Source: Brevibacterium sanguinis (GTDB taxonomy: Bacteria; Actinomycetota; Actinomycetes; Actinomycetales; Brevibacteriaceae). From it: DNA of 64,000 bases. The notes under the pieces are model-generated. The model was given only the letters and a program-made list of their open reading frames with translations. It searched no databases and had not been told where the DNA came from. Of this stretch, positions 40,959 to 50,348 are shown piece by piece. The position numbers and the translations under genes were made by a program. Each line of letters opens with the position of its first letter. The first letter of the stretch is position 1. The stretch lies in NCBI RefSeq assembly GCF_003315415.1, contig NZ_QNSB01000005.1:124001-188000 (forward strand). The letters run 5' to 3'.

Positions 40959-41918
40959 TCACCGGACCGGCGTCGGTGGTTCGTCTCCCCTCAGGACGGC
41001 GAGCGCGTTGTCGGCGGCGAGCGTCGCCATCGCCGTGCGGGTCTCGATCGTCGCCGACCCCAGATGGGGCACCAGGGCGACGTTCTCGAGGTCGAGGAGG
41101 TCGGGGTGGACCTGGGGCTCGTTCTCGAACACGTCGAGACCGGCACCGGCGATCGTGCCATCGCGCAGGGCGACGGCCAGGGCCGCCTCGTCGACGATCG
41201 GACCGCGTGCGGTGTTGATGAGGTATGCCGAGTCCTTCATCGCCGCGAGCTGCTCGGCGCCGATGAGATGGCGGGTCGCAGGACCGTAGGGGCAGTGCAC
41301 CGAGACGACGTCGGAGACGGCGAGCAGCTCGTCGAGATCGACCCGGCGGGCACCGAGCTCCGCCGCGGTGGACGGATCGATCTCGCTGCGCGACTGGTAG
41401 ACGACCTCCATGCCGAAGGCCTTCGCCCGCCGCGCGGTCGCCTGCCCGATCCCGCCCATGCCGATGATGCCCAGCGTCTTGCCCTGCAGACCGGAGCCGA
41501 GCAGGAAGAACATGCCCCACTTCCACGCCTGACCGGAGCGGATGAGCCGCTCACCCTCGCCGAGGCGGCGGGTGGACATGAGGATGAGCCCGAACGCGAT
41601 GTCGGCGGTCGCCTCGGTGAGCACGCCGGGGGTGTTCGTCGCGACGACGTCGCGCTCGGTGCATGCGGGCACATCGATGTTGTCGTAGCCGACCGCGACG
41701 TTGGCGACGACCTTGAGCTGGGGTCCTGCGGCGTCGAGGAGTTCGGGGTCGATCCTCTCCGTGAGCAGGCTGACGATCGCATCGGCTCCGGAGACGCGGC
41801 TGAGCAGCTCGTCGCGGCCGATCGAATCCGCCTCGGTCCACGCATCGACCTCGTGCTCGGCGCGCAGCTTCTCGAGCGCGGCGTCGGGGATGCGCCCCGT
41901 GACGACGACGCGGCTCAT
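40959..41918 (-). CDS. D-2-hydroxyacid dehydrogenase (glyoxylate/hydroxypyruvate reductase-like)
   Basis: A 319-residue NAD(P)-dependent dehydrogenase. The Rossmann motif is GIIGMGGIGQATARRAKAFGM (about residues 146-166) and the catalytic Arg lies in LINTARGPIVDE. The Glu and His are in the usual places, the His in ALVPHLGSATIETR. It interconverts 2-oxo and D-2-hydroxy acids. The ATG at 41918 overlaps the aminotransferase stop (ATGA), so the pair likely turns an amino acid into a 2-oxoacid and then a hydroxyacid, as with serine, hydroxypyruvate and glycerate. Confidence 0.9.
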   Translation of the reverse strand: MSRVVVTGRIPDAALEKLRAEHEVDAWTEADSIGRDELLSRVSGADAIVSLLTERIDPELLDAAGPQLKVVANVAVGYDNIDVPACTERDVVATNTPGVLTEATADIAFGLILMSTRRLGEGERLIRSGQAWKWGMFFLLGSGLQGKTLGIIGMGGIGQATARRAKAFGMEVVYQSRSEIDPSTAAELGARRVDLDELLAVSDVVSVHCPYGPATRHLIGAEQLAAMKDSAYLINTARGPIVDEAALAVALRDGTIAGAGLDVFENEPQVHPDLLDLENVALVPHLGSATIETRTAMATLAADNALAVLRGDEPPTPVR

Positions 41919-43111
41919 GCCTCGACCCATTCGCGCAGGCGGCCGAGGCCCTCACGGATGTCGTCGGTGTCGATGCCGGAGTAGGCCAGGCGGATGTACT
42001 GCCGGTCCTCACCGGGCTGGCGCCGGCCGAAGTGCTCGCGGGTGCAGAAGGACACCCCGGTCTCGTACAGGGCCGCCGAGGCGAAGTCGCCGACCTCGGC
42101 GAAGCCCTTGCGCTCCATCGCCTCGGTGACATCGGGGAACAGGTAGAACGTCGACTGCGGGACCGCGATGTTCATCCCCGGGATCGAGTTGAGGACCTCG
42201 CATGCGGCGTCCCGACGATCCCGGAGGACGTCGAGCATCTGCGCCACCGGCTCCTGGGTGCCGCGCAGCGCCTCGACGCCCGCCCACTGCACATAGTGGG
42301 TCGTGCACGACTCGTCGTTCGTGTTCAGGGTGCTGAGCACCTCGGCGATCTCCGTGGGGGCGACCGCACAGCCGAGCCGGGATCCGGTCATCGCGAACTT
42401 CTTGCTGAACGTGTAGAGGATGACGGTGCGCTCGGCCATGCCCGGCAGCGAGGCGATCGAACTCGACACGCCCTCGTAGCGGGTCTCGAAGTAGGCCTCG
42501 TCGGAGAGCACCCAGAGGTCGTGCTCCTCGGCGATGCGGGCGATCGCTTCGCGCTCGGCGTCCGTCGACTCCGCGGAGATCGGATTCTGCAGGTCGTTGT
42601 AGATGATCGCCGCGGTGTTCTCGGTGATGGCGTCGCGCACCTGGTCGAGGTCGATGGCGAAGCCGGAGTCGGTGGGCAGGTACCGGTAGGGCACGGCGGT
42701 TCCGCCGAGGTACTCGATCTGCGATTCGTAGATCGGGAATCCGGGGTTGGGGTAGAGGACCTCCTGGCCGGGGTTCATGACCGCCTGGAGGAACTTGGTG
42801 ATGACGGGCTTGCCGCCGGTCATGACGACGACGTTGCCCGGGTCGAGCTCCATCCCGCGGCGGGATCCGATGTCCTCGGCGAGGGCCTCGCGCAGCTGCG
42901 GGATCCCCGGGCCGGGGCAGTAGCCGGTGTAGCCGTCGGCGATCGCCTTGTTCATCGCCTCGACGATGTTCGGGGCGGTGGGGATGTTGATGTCGCCGAG
43001 GTGGAAGGGGTAGACCCGGTTCCCCTTCGCCTTCCAGGCGGCGGCTGCCTGGGCGACGCTGAAGGCGGTTTCGGTGCCCAGTCGGTCGAGCCGTTGCGCG
43101 AGTTGCTGCAT
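41915..43111 (-). CDS. Class I/II aminotransferase
   Basis: A 398-residue PLP aminotransferase of fold type I. The cofactor lysine is in ILYTFSKKFAMTGSRLG (about residue 235), with the preceding DLQNPISAESTDAE and VLSDEAYFE (Asp and Tyr contacts) and YIRLAYSG (substrate-carboxylate Arg). The amino donor is not evident. It is co-transcribed with the overlapping 2-hydroxyacid dehydrogenase. A TGATATATCA palindrome lies 60 bases upstream. Confidence 0.9.
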   Translation of the reverse strand: MQQLAQRLDRLGTETAFSVAQAAAAWKAKGNRVYPFHLGDINIPTAPNIVEAMNKAIADGYTGYCPGPGIPQLREALAEDIGSRRGMELDPGNVVVMTGGKPVITKFLQAVMNPGQEVLYPNPGFPIYESQIEYLGGTAVPYRYLPTDSGFAIDLDQVRDAITENTAAIIYNDLQNPISAESTDAEREAIARIAEEHDLWVLSDEAYFETRYEGVSSSIASLPGMAERTVILYTFSKKFAMTGSRLGCAVAPTEIAEVLSTLNTNDESCTTHYVQWAGVEALRGTQEPVAQMLDVLRDRRDAACEVLNSIPGMNIAVPQSTFYLFPDVTEAMERKGFAEVGDFASAALYETGVSFCTREHFGRRQPGEDRQYIRLAYSGIDTDDIREGLGRLREWVEA

Positions 43112-43171
43112 GTTGATCCACTCCTCGTCGAGTTCTGTTGGTGCCGTGCAGTGCAGAGTCTAGTACACAGT

Positions 43172-43181
43172 TGATATATCA
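43172..43181. promoter_or_regulatory. AT-rich palindrome upstream of the aminotransferase operon
   Basis: TGATATATCA is a perfect 10-base palindrome in otherwise GC-rich DNA, 60 bases ahead of the start codon, with TAGTACACAG next to it. It may be a GntR-like operator or part of the -10 region. Confidence 0.4.
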
Positions 43182-43223
43182 GGCTACCCTTTCGATCCGT
43201 CGATCCTCATCCGGAGCGTCGCC

Positions 43224-44132
43224 TCAGAACTCCAGTGAGGCCTCGTCGCTGACCGAGAGTGACAGGACGGCTGTCTCGATGAGGTCGTGCCCTTCGAGCT
43301 CCTGCTCGATCCGGCGCATCTGCCGGGCGACCTCCTCCTCGCGGTCGTCGCCGTCGAGGTCCACCTCGGCGACGAGGAACAGTCGCCCGGGCCCGATGTA
43401 CTCGAGGTGGAGGTAGGTCACCCGGTTGATGTCCGGATGCTCCTGGAGCGCCCGACCGACCCGGCTGCGGATCGCCGGGGTCGAGCTGGCCCCGACGAGG
43501 AAGTGACGGTTGCGGTCGATGAGGATGAGAGCGACGACGCCCAGCAGCACCCCGACGACGATCGATCCGACGGCGTCCCAGACGGCTTTGCCCGTGATCT
43601 CGTGGAGCCGGATTCCTGCGGCGGCGACGACGATCCCGGCCAGCGCCGCCGCATCCTCGGCGACCACCGCTCGCAGTGTCGTGTCCGAGGTGCCAAGCAC
43701 CAGGCGGAGCACGGAGGTATCCGCTTTGCGGGCATTCCTGCGCGCCTGCACCACGGCCTGGGTGAATGATGCGCCCTCGAGCAGGAACGCGACGCCGAGG
43801 GTGATGTAGGCGAGATTCGTCGATTCGACGGGAGCGGGTTCGGCCAGCTCATGGATGCCGTGGGTGACCGAGAAGACCGCCCCGGCGGTGAAGATCCCGA
43901 CGGCGGCGAACAGGGACCACACGTATGCTTCGCGGCCGTAGCCGAGGGGATGACGTGCGTCCTTCGCCCGAGCCGAACGCCGGTCGGCGATGAGCAGGAA
44001 GATCTCGTTTCCCGCGTCGGCCCAGGAGTGGGCGGCCTCGGCCATCATCGACGCCGAACCGGTGACAAGCGCGACCACGGTTTTCGCGATGGCCACGAGC
44101 AGATTCGCACAGAAGGCGATGATGACTGTCAT
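43224..44132 (-). CDS. Cation diffusion facilitator (CDF) metal exporter
   Basis: A 302-residue membrane exporter of divalent metals (Zn, Co, Fe or Mn). The first metal-binding motif is in AEAAHSWADAGNEIFLL (His-x3-Asp), the second partner in AEDAAALAGIVV; about five to six spans and a cytoplasmic C-terminal domain (HPDINRVTYLHLEYIGPGRLFLVAEVDLDGDDREEEV) follow. ATG 44132. The metal cannot be read with confidence. Confidence 0.88.
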   Translation of the reverse strand: MTVIIAFCANLLVAIAKTVVALVTGSASMMAEAAHSWADAGNEIFLLIADRRSARAKDARHPLGYGREAYVWSLFAAVGIFTAGAVFSVTHGIHELAEPAPVESTNLAYITLGVAFLLEGASFTQAVVQARRNARKADTSVLRLVLGTSDTTLRAVVAEDAAALAGIVVAAAGIRLHEITGKAVWDAVGSIVVGVLLGVVALILIDRNRHFLVGASSTPAIRSRVGRALQEHPDINRVTYLHLEYIGPGRLFLVAEVDLDGDDREEEVARQMRRIEQELEGHDLIETAVLSLSVSDEASLEF

Positions 44133-44327
44133 TCGGCACGACCTCCTCGGTGCCAGTGTATGGCCGGCACCGACTGCGTGACAGGTCCATGCGCGACACT
44201 GAAGTGCTCAGACGGTCGAAACTGCTGATTCACCACAGCTTCTGTCGTGCGCCGCGACCATTCGTTAGAGTCGTCGGCACATCGCGTTCGGCACAGAACC
44301 GGACCATCGCAGGAATGGAGGAGGACA

Positions 44328-45794
44328 ATGGCTCGCGACGACTCCAACTCGGCCGAGGCCGAGGATCCGCTCGAGGAGGTCCCCAAGGAAGGACTGCGCA
44401 AAGTCCGGCGCTGGTGCGTCATCATCGCCGTCGGCGGCTTCCTCTTCGGGTTCGACACCGGTGTCATCTCCGGTGCTCTGCTGTTCATCAAGACCGATTT
44501 CGACCTCACTCCCTTCGAACAGGGGTCGGTCGTCAGCGTCCTGCTGCTCGGCGCACTGATCGGGGCGCTGGGGATCAGCCGGCTCTCCGACCGCCTCGGA
44601 CGGCGCAAGGCCCTGGGACTGCAGGGCGTGATCTTCCTCATCGGCACGGCCATCGCCGTGTTCGCCGTGGGCTACTGGACGCTGCTCATCGCGCGGTTCG
44701 TCCTCGGACTCGCAGTGGGCGCCGCCTCGGCGACGGTCCCGATCTATCTCTCCGAGGTCGCACCGACGGCGATTCGCGGGCGCATGCTCACCCTCAATCA
44801 GCTCCTCATCACCGTCGGCATCCTCGTCGCGTACTTCGTCAACCTGGCGTTCTCCCCGATCGAGGGCTGGCGGGAGATGATCGGCGTCGGCGCCGTTCCC
44901 GCTCTGATCATCGTCGCCGGTGCCCTGTGGTTCCTCCCCGAGTCCCCGCAGTGGCAGTTGGCCAACGGCCGCGAGGACGAGGCGCGGAAGTTCTTCGTGA
45001 CGATCACCGACGAGGAGACCGCCGACAGGGTCATCGAACAGCGCCGGCAGGGCGATGAGGAGAAGACGAATTCGTCCGCCGGTCAGGACCCGGCGAACGA
45101 CTCCGAGAAGACCAGCTGGCGCGTGCTGCTGACCGAGCGGGTCCGACCGGCGCTCATCGTCGGCCTGACCCTCGGCGCGATCCAGCAGTTCGGCGGCATC
45201 AACACGATCATCTACTACGCGCCGTCGATCATGCAGTCGACCGGGCTGACCGCGTCGAACTCGATCTTCTACTCCATCGCGATCGGCGTCATCAACCTCG
45301 CGATGACGATCGTCGCGGTGCGGCTCATCGACCGCACCGGGCGGAGGAAGCTGCTCCTCGTCTCCCTGTCGGGGATGACGGTGACCCTGGCACTGCTCGG
45401 ACTCTCCTTCGTCGCCGGCTGGAGCCCGATCGTGTCCCTGGTGTTCATGGTCCTCTACATCGCCGTCTACGCGGTGGGACTCGGACCGATCTTCTGGACG
45501 CTCGTCGGGGAGATCTTCCCCGCCGAGGCCAGGGCCAACGGGTCGAGCGCCTCGACCGGCGTCAACTGGGCGTCGAACTTCCTCGTCAGCCTCGTCTTCC
45601 TCAGCGTGGTCCACGCCATCGGCCAGGGCCAGACCTTCTGGATCTTCGCGATCATCTGCGCCCTGGGACTGTGGTTCATCGGCCGCTACGTGCCGGAGAC
45701 CAAGGACCGCGAGTTCGAGGAGATCGACGCGGCTCTGCTCAAGCGCTTCCACCGCGATCCGGACACCGGGGAGAAGGTGAAGTCAGGGAAATGA
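44328..45794 (+). CDS. Sugar porter (MFS) family transporter
   Basis: A 488-residue 12-span symporter. Sugar-porter signatures are GGFLFGFDTGVISGALLF in span 1, RLSDRLGRRKAL (motif A), PIYLSEVAPTAIRGRM, QQFGGINTIIYYAP in span 7 and the C-terminal ETKDREFEEI (PETKG-like). It would import a pentose, hexose or myo-inositol with protons. ATG 44328 has a strong GGAGGAGG site; a longer frame upstream is unconserved. The FUSC protein gene follows by 12 bases. Confidence 0.92.
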   Translation: MARDDSNSAEAEDPLEEVPKEGLRKVRRWCVIIAVGGFLFGFDTGVISGALLFIKTDFDLTPFEQGSVVSVLLLGALIGALGISRLSDRLGRRKALGLQGVIFLIGTAIAVFAVGYWTLLIARFVLGLAVGAASATVPIYLSEVAPTAIRGRMLTLNQLLITVGILVAYFVNLAFSPIEGWREMIGVGAVPALIIVAGALWFLPESPQWQLANGREDEARKFFVTITDEETADRVIEQRRQGDEEKTNSSAGQDPANDSEKTSWRVLLTERVRPALIVGLTLGAIQQFGGINTIIYYAPSIMQSTGLTASNSIFYSIAIGVINLAMTIVAVRLIDRTGRRKLLLVSLSGMTVTLALLGLSFVAGWSPIVSLVFMVLYIAVYAVGLGPIFWTLVGEIFPAEARANGSSASTGVNWASNFLVSLVFLSVVHAIGQGQTFWIFAIICALGLWFIGRYVPETKDREFEEIDAALLKRFHRDPDTGEKVKSGK

Positions 45795-45806
45795 TCGGAC
45801 AGCGGC

Positions 45807-46991
45807 ATGTCACGCCTGAGCGCTGACATCTCGTCCCGGGCTCGGCGCGCTCAGCACCGTGTCACGGCGATGAGCGGCCGAGCCCTGACCCGCGTCGGCG
45901 AGAGCTTCTGGCCCATGGTCCAGGGGGCACTCGCCGCGGCCATCGCCTGGTGGATCGCGCTGCGCCTCGCCGGTCATCCGCAGCCGTTCTTCGCCCCGAT
46001 CGCCGCGGTCATCGCGCTCAACGCGAATCCGGGGAGACGGGGGACCAACGCGATCCACCTGCTCTTCGGAGTGCTGCTGGGCATCATCGTGGGAGAGGTG
46101 GCGCTCTCCTTCTTCGGCACCGGATTCGCGGTCATGGGCATCGCCACCCTGGTGGGGATGGCGGCGGCGACGGCGTTCGACGGCAGCCGCCTCGTCATCG
46201 CCCAGGGAGCCGTCGGCGCCATCCTCACCGTCGCCGGCGGTCAACCCGAGTTCGGTCCCGAGCGGATCATTGACGCCCTCATCGGGGCCGGGGTCGCCCT
46301 CGTCTTCAGCCAGATACTCTTCCCGGCCCGTCCCATCGCGCTCCTCCGCCGCGCCGAGGCGGATGTGCTCGGGGGGATGGCGACCTCGCTCGAACTCACC
46401 GCCGAATCCCTCAGGCACGAGGTCGACGACCGTGCCGAGCAGGCGATCGGGGGCCTGCGGTCCCTGCGCGACAAGCTCACCGAACTCGCCGACACCCGGG
46501 AGAACAGCAGCCGCACGGTCCGTCATGCCCCCGTGTGGTGGTGGCGGTCCGCCCCGATCGTCAGGGAGAGTGAGAACGCCGGGCAGCTGGACCTGCTCAA
46601 CAACAGTCTGCTCATGCTCATCCGGTCGGTCTTCGCCCTGCCCGAGGAGGACAGGGACGACTTCGCACCGGTGACCGGCAGGATCGCCGAGGTGCTCCGC
46701 GCCCTGGCCGTCGACCCCGGCGACCAGGGGGCTCGGCAGAAGGCGGCCGAAGGCGCACTCGAGTCCTATCGGATGCTCGAAGCGGATGAGTCCGATCCCC
46801 AGAAGTCCGCGCAGGCGCGTGCGGTGGTCCGGACGACCGCGATCGACATCATGGTCTTCGCCGGTGTCGAACCCGACCAGGCTCGGGGGCTCATCGAGAA
46901 GCACGATGCCGAGGTGGACGTCCCCGACCCGCCCCGCTTGTCCCTGCTGCCGGCCCGGCTCAAGCGCCTCTGGCGCCGGCGGCGGAAGTGA
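45807..46991 (+). CDS. FUSC/aromatic-acid-exporter-like membrane protein
   Basis: A 394-residue protein. Five to six spans occupy the first about 170 residues (LAAAIAWWIALRLAGHPQPFFAPIAAVIALN; HLLFGVLLGIIVGEVALSF; VALVFSQILFPA), followed by a helical cytoplasmic part. The ALNANPGRRGTNAIHLLFGVLLG block is typical of the FUSC/ArAE family, which exports aromatic acids. It is cotranscribed with the sugar porter. The substrate is unknown. Confidence 0.8.
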   Translation: MSRLSADISSRARRAQHRVTAMSGRALTRVGESFWPMVQGALAAAIAWWIALRLAGHPQPFFAPIAAVIALNANPGRRGTNAIHLLFGVLLGIIVGEVALSFFGTGFAVMGIATLVGMAAATAFDGSRLVIAQGAVGAILTVAGGQPEFGPERIIDALIGAGVALVFSQILFPARPIALLRRAEADVLGGMATSLELTAESLRHEVDDRAEQAIGGLRSLRDKLTELADTRENSSRTVRHAPVWWWRSAPIVRESENAGQLDLLNNSLLMLIRSVFALPEEDRDDFAPVTGRIAEVLRALAVDPGDQGARQKAAEGALESYRMLEADESDPQKSAQARAVVRTTAIDIMVFAGVEPDQARGLIEKHDAEVDVPDPPRLSLLPARLKRLWRRRRK

Positions 46992-47004
46992 CCGGCGGCC
47001 GCGC

Positions 47005-48579
47005 TCAGCCGCGCAGTCGTCGTTTGAGGATCTTGCCCGCCGAGTTCTTCGGCAGGGCCGCGACGAACTCGACGCGCTTGGGCACCTTGAACGCGGCCAA
47101 CCGGGCGCGGACATGGGCGATGACGTCGGCCTCGGTGAGCCCACCAGATGTCTCCGCGGCCGCCGGCCTGAGGACGACGAAGGCAGTGATCGCCTCGATC
47201 CACTTCTCGTCGGCCACCCCGACGACGGCCACCTCGGCGACCTCATCGAGCTCGAAGATCGCATCCTCGACCTGCCGGCTCGCCACGAGCACACCGCCGG
47301 TGTTGATGACGTCCTTGACCCGGTCGACGACCTCGACGTAACCCTGCTCGTCCATCCGCACCAGGTCGCCGGAATGGAACCACCCTGCGTCGAATGCCTC
47401 GGCGGTCGCCTCCGGCCGGTGCCAATAGCCCGAGCACAGCTGGGGCGAGCGGTAGAGGATCTCCCCGAGCTCGCCGGGGGCGACGTCGGCACCGGAGTCG
47501 TCGACGACGCGGGTCTCGACGAAGAGGACGGGACGGCCGGCCGATCCAGGATGGTCGTCGTGCTCCTCCGGGCGCAATACGGTGCACAGCGGCCCCATCT
47601 CCGATTGGCCGAAGCAGTTGTAGAAACCGAGGTCAGGCAGCCGCTCCCGCAGCTTCGCCAGCACCGGCCCGGGCATGATCGAGGCCCCGTAGTAGGCCTT
47701 GCGGAGGCTCTCGAGATCCCGGGTCGCGAGGTCGGGACTGTTCGCCAGCGCCACCCAGACGGTGGGTGCGGCGAAGAACGAGTTGATCCGCCGCTCCTCG
47801 ATGAGCTCGAGCAGCTGGTCGGGAACGGGTGCCGGGACGATGATGTTGTGCGCGCCCACCGCGAGCAGGGGGAGCATGAACACATGCATCTGCGCCGAAT
47901 GGTAGAGGGGCAGCGCATGGACGGCACGGTCGGAGGCCGCGAAGTCGAGCGCGTGCAGGCACGAGAGGTACTCGTGGACGAGCGCGCGGTGGGTCATCAC
48001 CGCGCCCTTCGGCGCCGAGGTGGTGCCCGAGGTGTAGAGGAGCTGGGCGACGTCCGCGTCGGCCACGGTGAACTCGCCGTCGGCGACCGGGGCGATCGCT
48101 GCCGCCGAGGCGGGGGCCAGGAGGGTGGTGAAGTCGTGGACCTCGGCCGCGGCTCCGGCCGCCGTCCGACCGACGGCCGCGATGAGCTCGGAGTCGGCGA
48201 AGACGATGCGCGCTCCCGAATCGGTGAGGATGTGGTCGAGCTCGTCGTTCGTCAGTTGGAAGTTCACCGGGACGTGGATGAGGCCCGCCCGGGCGCAGGC
48301 GAGGTAGAGGAGGACGTAGAGATCCGAGTTCCTGCCATAGGCGGCGATCCGCTCACCCCTCTGTGCGCCGAGGCGGACGAGTTCCCTGGCCACGGCGGTG
48401 ACTGCGGCGTCGAGCGCGGTGTACGTCCAGGTGCGGTCGCCGAACTCGATCGCCACCGACTCCCGGTGGCGACCCGCGCTGCGGCGGACGATGTCGGCGA
48501 CGGTCGACGGAGTGGCCGGGGGAGCATCGGAGGGGATCGGGGGTGGGGGAGAAGTCGTCATCGACTCGGCTGTGGTCAT
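47005..48579 (-). CDS. Acyl-CoA synthetase (AMP-binding)
   Basis: A 524-residue ANL enzyme that activates a carboxylic acid via acyl-AMP to acyl-CoA. The P-loop-like motif is LLYTSGTTSAPKGAVMTH (about residue 178), the second core YNCFGQSEMGP, and the C-terminal hinge and catalytic Lys GYVEVVDRVKDVINTGG and KNSAGKILKR. The first 25 residues are Ser/Pro-rich. Substrate chain length is unknown. It converges with the FUSC gene, 13 bases apart. Confidence 0.93.
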   Translation of the reverse strand: MTTAESMTTSPPPPIPSDAPPATPSTVADIVRRSAGRHRESVAIEFGDRTWTYTALDAAVTAVARELVRLGAQRGERIAAYGRNSDLYVLLYLACARAGLIHVPVNFQLTNDELDHILTDSGARIVFADSELIAAVGRTAAGAAAEVHDFTTLLAPASAAAIAPVADGEFTVADADVAQLLYTSGTTSAPKGAVMTHRALVHEYLSCLHALDFAASDRAVHALPLYHSAQMHVFMLPLLAVGAHNIIVPAPVPDQLLELIEERRINSFFAAPTVWVALANSPDLATRDLESLRKAYYGASIMPGPVLAKLRERLPDLGFYNCFGQSEMGPLCTVLRPEEHDDHPGSAGRPVLFVETRVVDDSGADVAPGELGEILYRSPQLCSGYWHRPEATAEAFDAGWFHSGDLVRMDEQGYVEVVDRVKDVINTGGVLVASRQVEDAIFELDEVAEVAVVGVADEKWIEAITAFVVLRPAAAETSGGLTEADVIAHVRARLAAFKVPKRVEFVAALPKNSAGKILKRRLRG

Positions 48580-48673
48580 GGCCCCAATCTAGTTCGCGAC
48601 CGGCCAGATGTGAACAGAGTCCCGGCCGCGGGCGGCGGTGATGGGCGCTCACCGGTGTAATAGTGTGGAGGCC

Positions 48674-49534
48674 ATGACGTATCCGTTGGTCAGCGATTGT
48701 GTGGACGTGTTCGAGACGCTGTGGCCGCCGGCTCTGGCGGAGGGCTGGGACTCGGTGGGTCTGGCCGTCGGGGATCCCGGTGCCGAGGTCCGGTCGATCC
48801 TGCTGGCCCTCGACCCGATGGACTCCGTCATCGCCGAGGCGATGCTCCTCGACGTCGACCTCGTCTTCACGCATCATCCGCTCCTGCTCAGGCCGGTCTC
48901 GACGGTGAGCGCGGCGACGCTCAAGGGCGGGGCGATCCACACCCTCATCAGCAACGGCGTCGCGACGTACAACGCGCACACGAATGCGGATTCCGCCCGC
49001 GGGGGAGTCTCCGACGCGCTCATCTCCTTGCTGGGCATCGAGGACGCCGAGCCCCTCGTGCCCCATGCCGAGGGCGCCCCCGCAAACGGTTCGTCCGGCG
49101 AACTCGGCACCGGCATCGGCCGGGTCGGCGACCTCGAGACGCCGACACCCGTGCGCGAGATCGCCCGGACGCTGTCCGCGCGGCTGCCGCGCACGACGAC
49201 GGGCGTGAGGATCGCCGGTGATCCGGCCGCCGAAGTCAGCAGGGTCGCCGTCTGCGGAGGGGCGGGAGACTCCCTCTTCGACGCCGTGCGCGCCAGCGGC
49301 GCGGAGGTCTACATCACGGCCGACCTCAGGCACCACCCGGCCACCGAGGCCAGGGACACGGCCAATCGCCGCGGCGGCCATCCCCATCTCATCGACGTCT
49401 CTCACTGGGCCTCGGAATCCGTGTGGCTCGACGCCGCCGCCGCGGCGCTGGACGCCGAGTTCTCCGCTCGAGGCTTCACCGTCGGGCTGCAGCGCTCGGC
49501 GGTGAACACCGACCCGTGGGTCGAACGCTACTGA
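48674..49534 (+). CDS. Nif3-like dinuclear metal-centre protein (YbgI/DUF34)
   Basis: A 286-residue hexameric-type protein. The metal-ligand motifs are VFTHHPLLLRPVSTV and YNAHTNADSARGGVSD near the N-terminus and GGHPHLIDVSHWASES near the C-terminus. Biochemical roles remain poorly defined (a GTP cyclohydrolase I type 2 annotation is common but doubtful). ATG 48674 has a GTGGAGG site. The zinc-ribbon gene follows 31 bases on, a pairing conserved in Actinobacteria. Confidence 0.92.
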   Translation: MTYPLVSDCVDVFETLWPPALAEGWDSVGLAVGDPGAEVRSILLALDPMDSVIAEAMLLDVDLVFTHHPLLLRPVSTVSAATLKGGAIHTLISNGVATYNAHTNADSARGGVSDALISLLGIEDAEPLVPHAEGAPANGSSGELGTGIGRVGDLETPTPVREIARTLSARLPRTTTGVRIAGDPAAEVSRVAVCGGAGDSLFDAVRASGAEVYITADLRHHPATEARDTANRRGGHPHLIDVSHWASESVWLDAAAAALDAEFSARGFTVGLQRSAVNTDPWVERY

Positions 49535-49565
49535 CCACCCACCCGACGACGACAAGGACCAGCCC

Positions 49566-50294
49566 ATGCTGATCACCGCCGATCAACGTGAGAGCCTCGA
49601 GGCGCTCATCGACCTCTCCGCCCGCCGCCGCGGACTCCGGCACGAGCACGACAACCCCAAGGACGGTCCGGCCCTGGCCGAGCTGGTCGCGAAGCACAAG
49701 GCCGTCACCGCGGAGAGGACTGCGGCCGCCGAGACGGTGGAGAGGCTGCGGACCGACATCGCCGAGCTGAGCGCCGCGATCGACAAGCAGACCGGTCTGA
49801 GCGGGAAGAAGACCGCCGAGCTCAACGCCGGCACGGGTCTGACGAGCCGGGATCTCGTCACCCTCCAGCACGAGATCGCCGGCCACGGGGACAGGGTCGC
49901 CGAGCTCGAGGAGGCCGAGCTCGGGCTCATGGAGGAGCTCGAGACCGCGGAGTCCGAACTCTTGGAGATCGAGACCCGGCTCGCCGAGGTGACCGCCGCT
50001 GGACGCACGACCCAGGCCTCGATCAAGGAGCGCACTGCCGCGATCGCCGCCGAGCTCACCGAGGTCGAGGAGGAGGAGCGTCGGCTCAAGTCACAGCTGC
50101 CCGGCGATCTCGTCCGTCGGTTCGAGCACAACGTCGCCCAGGGAGGACCGGGCGCGGCGATCCTCGGGGGACCGCACTGTCAGGCCTGCGGTCAGGAGAT
50201 CAGCGGCATGATCTGGACGACGATGCTCGGCGGAGACGTCAACGAGACCTATGAGTGCGAGGAGTGCGAGGCGGTCCTGCTGCGTCGCGGCTGA
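49566..50294 (+). CDS. Coiled-coil zinc-ribbon protein (CdsZ/DUF164 type)
   Basis: A 242-residue protein. Residues about 1-190 form a long helical hairpin coiled coil with Ala/Glu-rich heptads (TAAETVERLRTDIAELSAAIDK). The C-terminal zinc ribbon has CQACGQEIS and YECEECEAVLLRRG (two Cys pairs). The mycobacterial homologue is described as an mRNA- or ribosome-related factor in some work; here the function is inferred to be nucleic-acid related. It pairs with the Nif3-like gene. Confidence 0.88.
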   Translation: MLITADQRESLEALIDLSARRRGLRHEHDNPKDGPALAELVAKHKAVTAERTAAAETVERLRTDIAELSAAIDKQTGLSGKKTAELNAGTGLTSRDLVTLQHEIAGHGDRVAELEEAELGLMEELETAESELLEIETRLAEVTAAGRTTQASIKERTAAIAAELTEVEEEERRLKSQLPGDLVRRFEHNVAQGGPGAAILGGPHCQACGQEISGMIWTTMLGGDVNETYECEECEAVLLRRG

Positions 50295-50348
50295 GGTGCG
50301 GCCGCCGAGGCGGTGCCGGACCGGCGCCGACCGTCGTCGCGGTCGTGC

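Noticed and set aside
44265..45752. 495-residue frame antisense to the sugar porter
   Set aside because: Mirrors the codon structure of the porter and shows only low-complexity acidic sequence.
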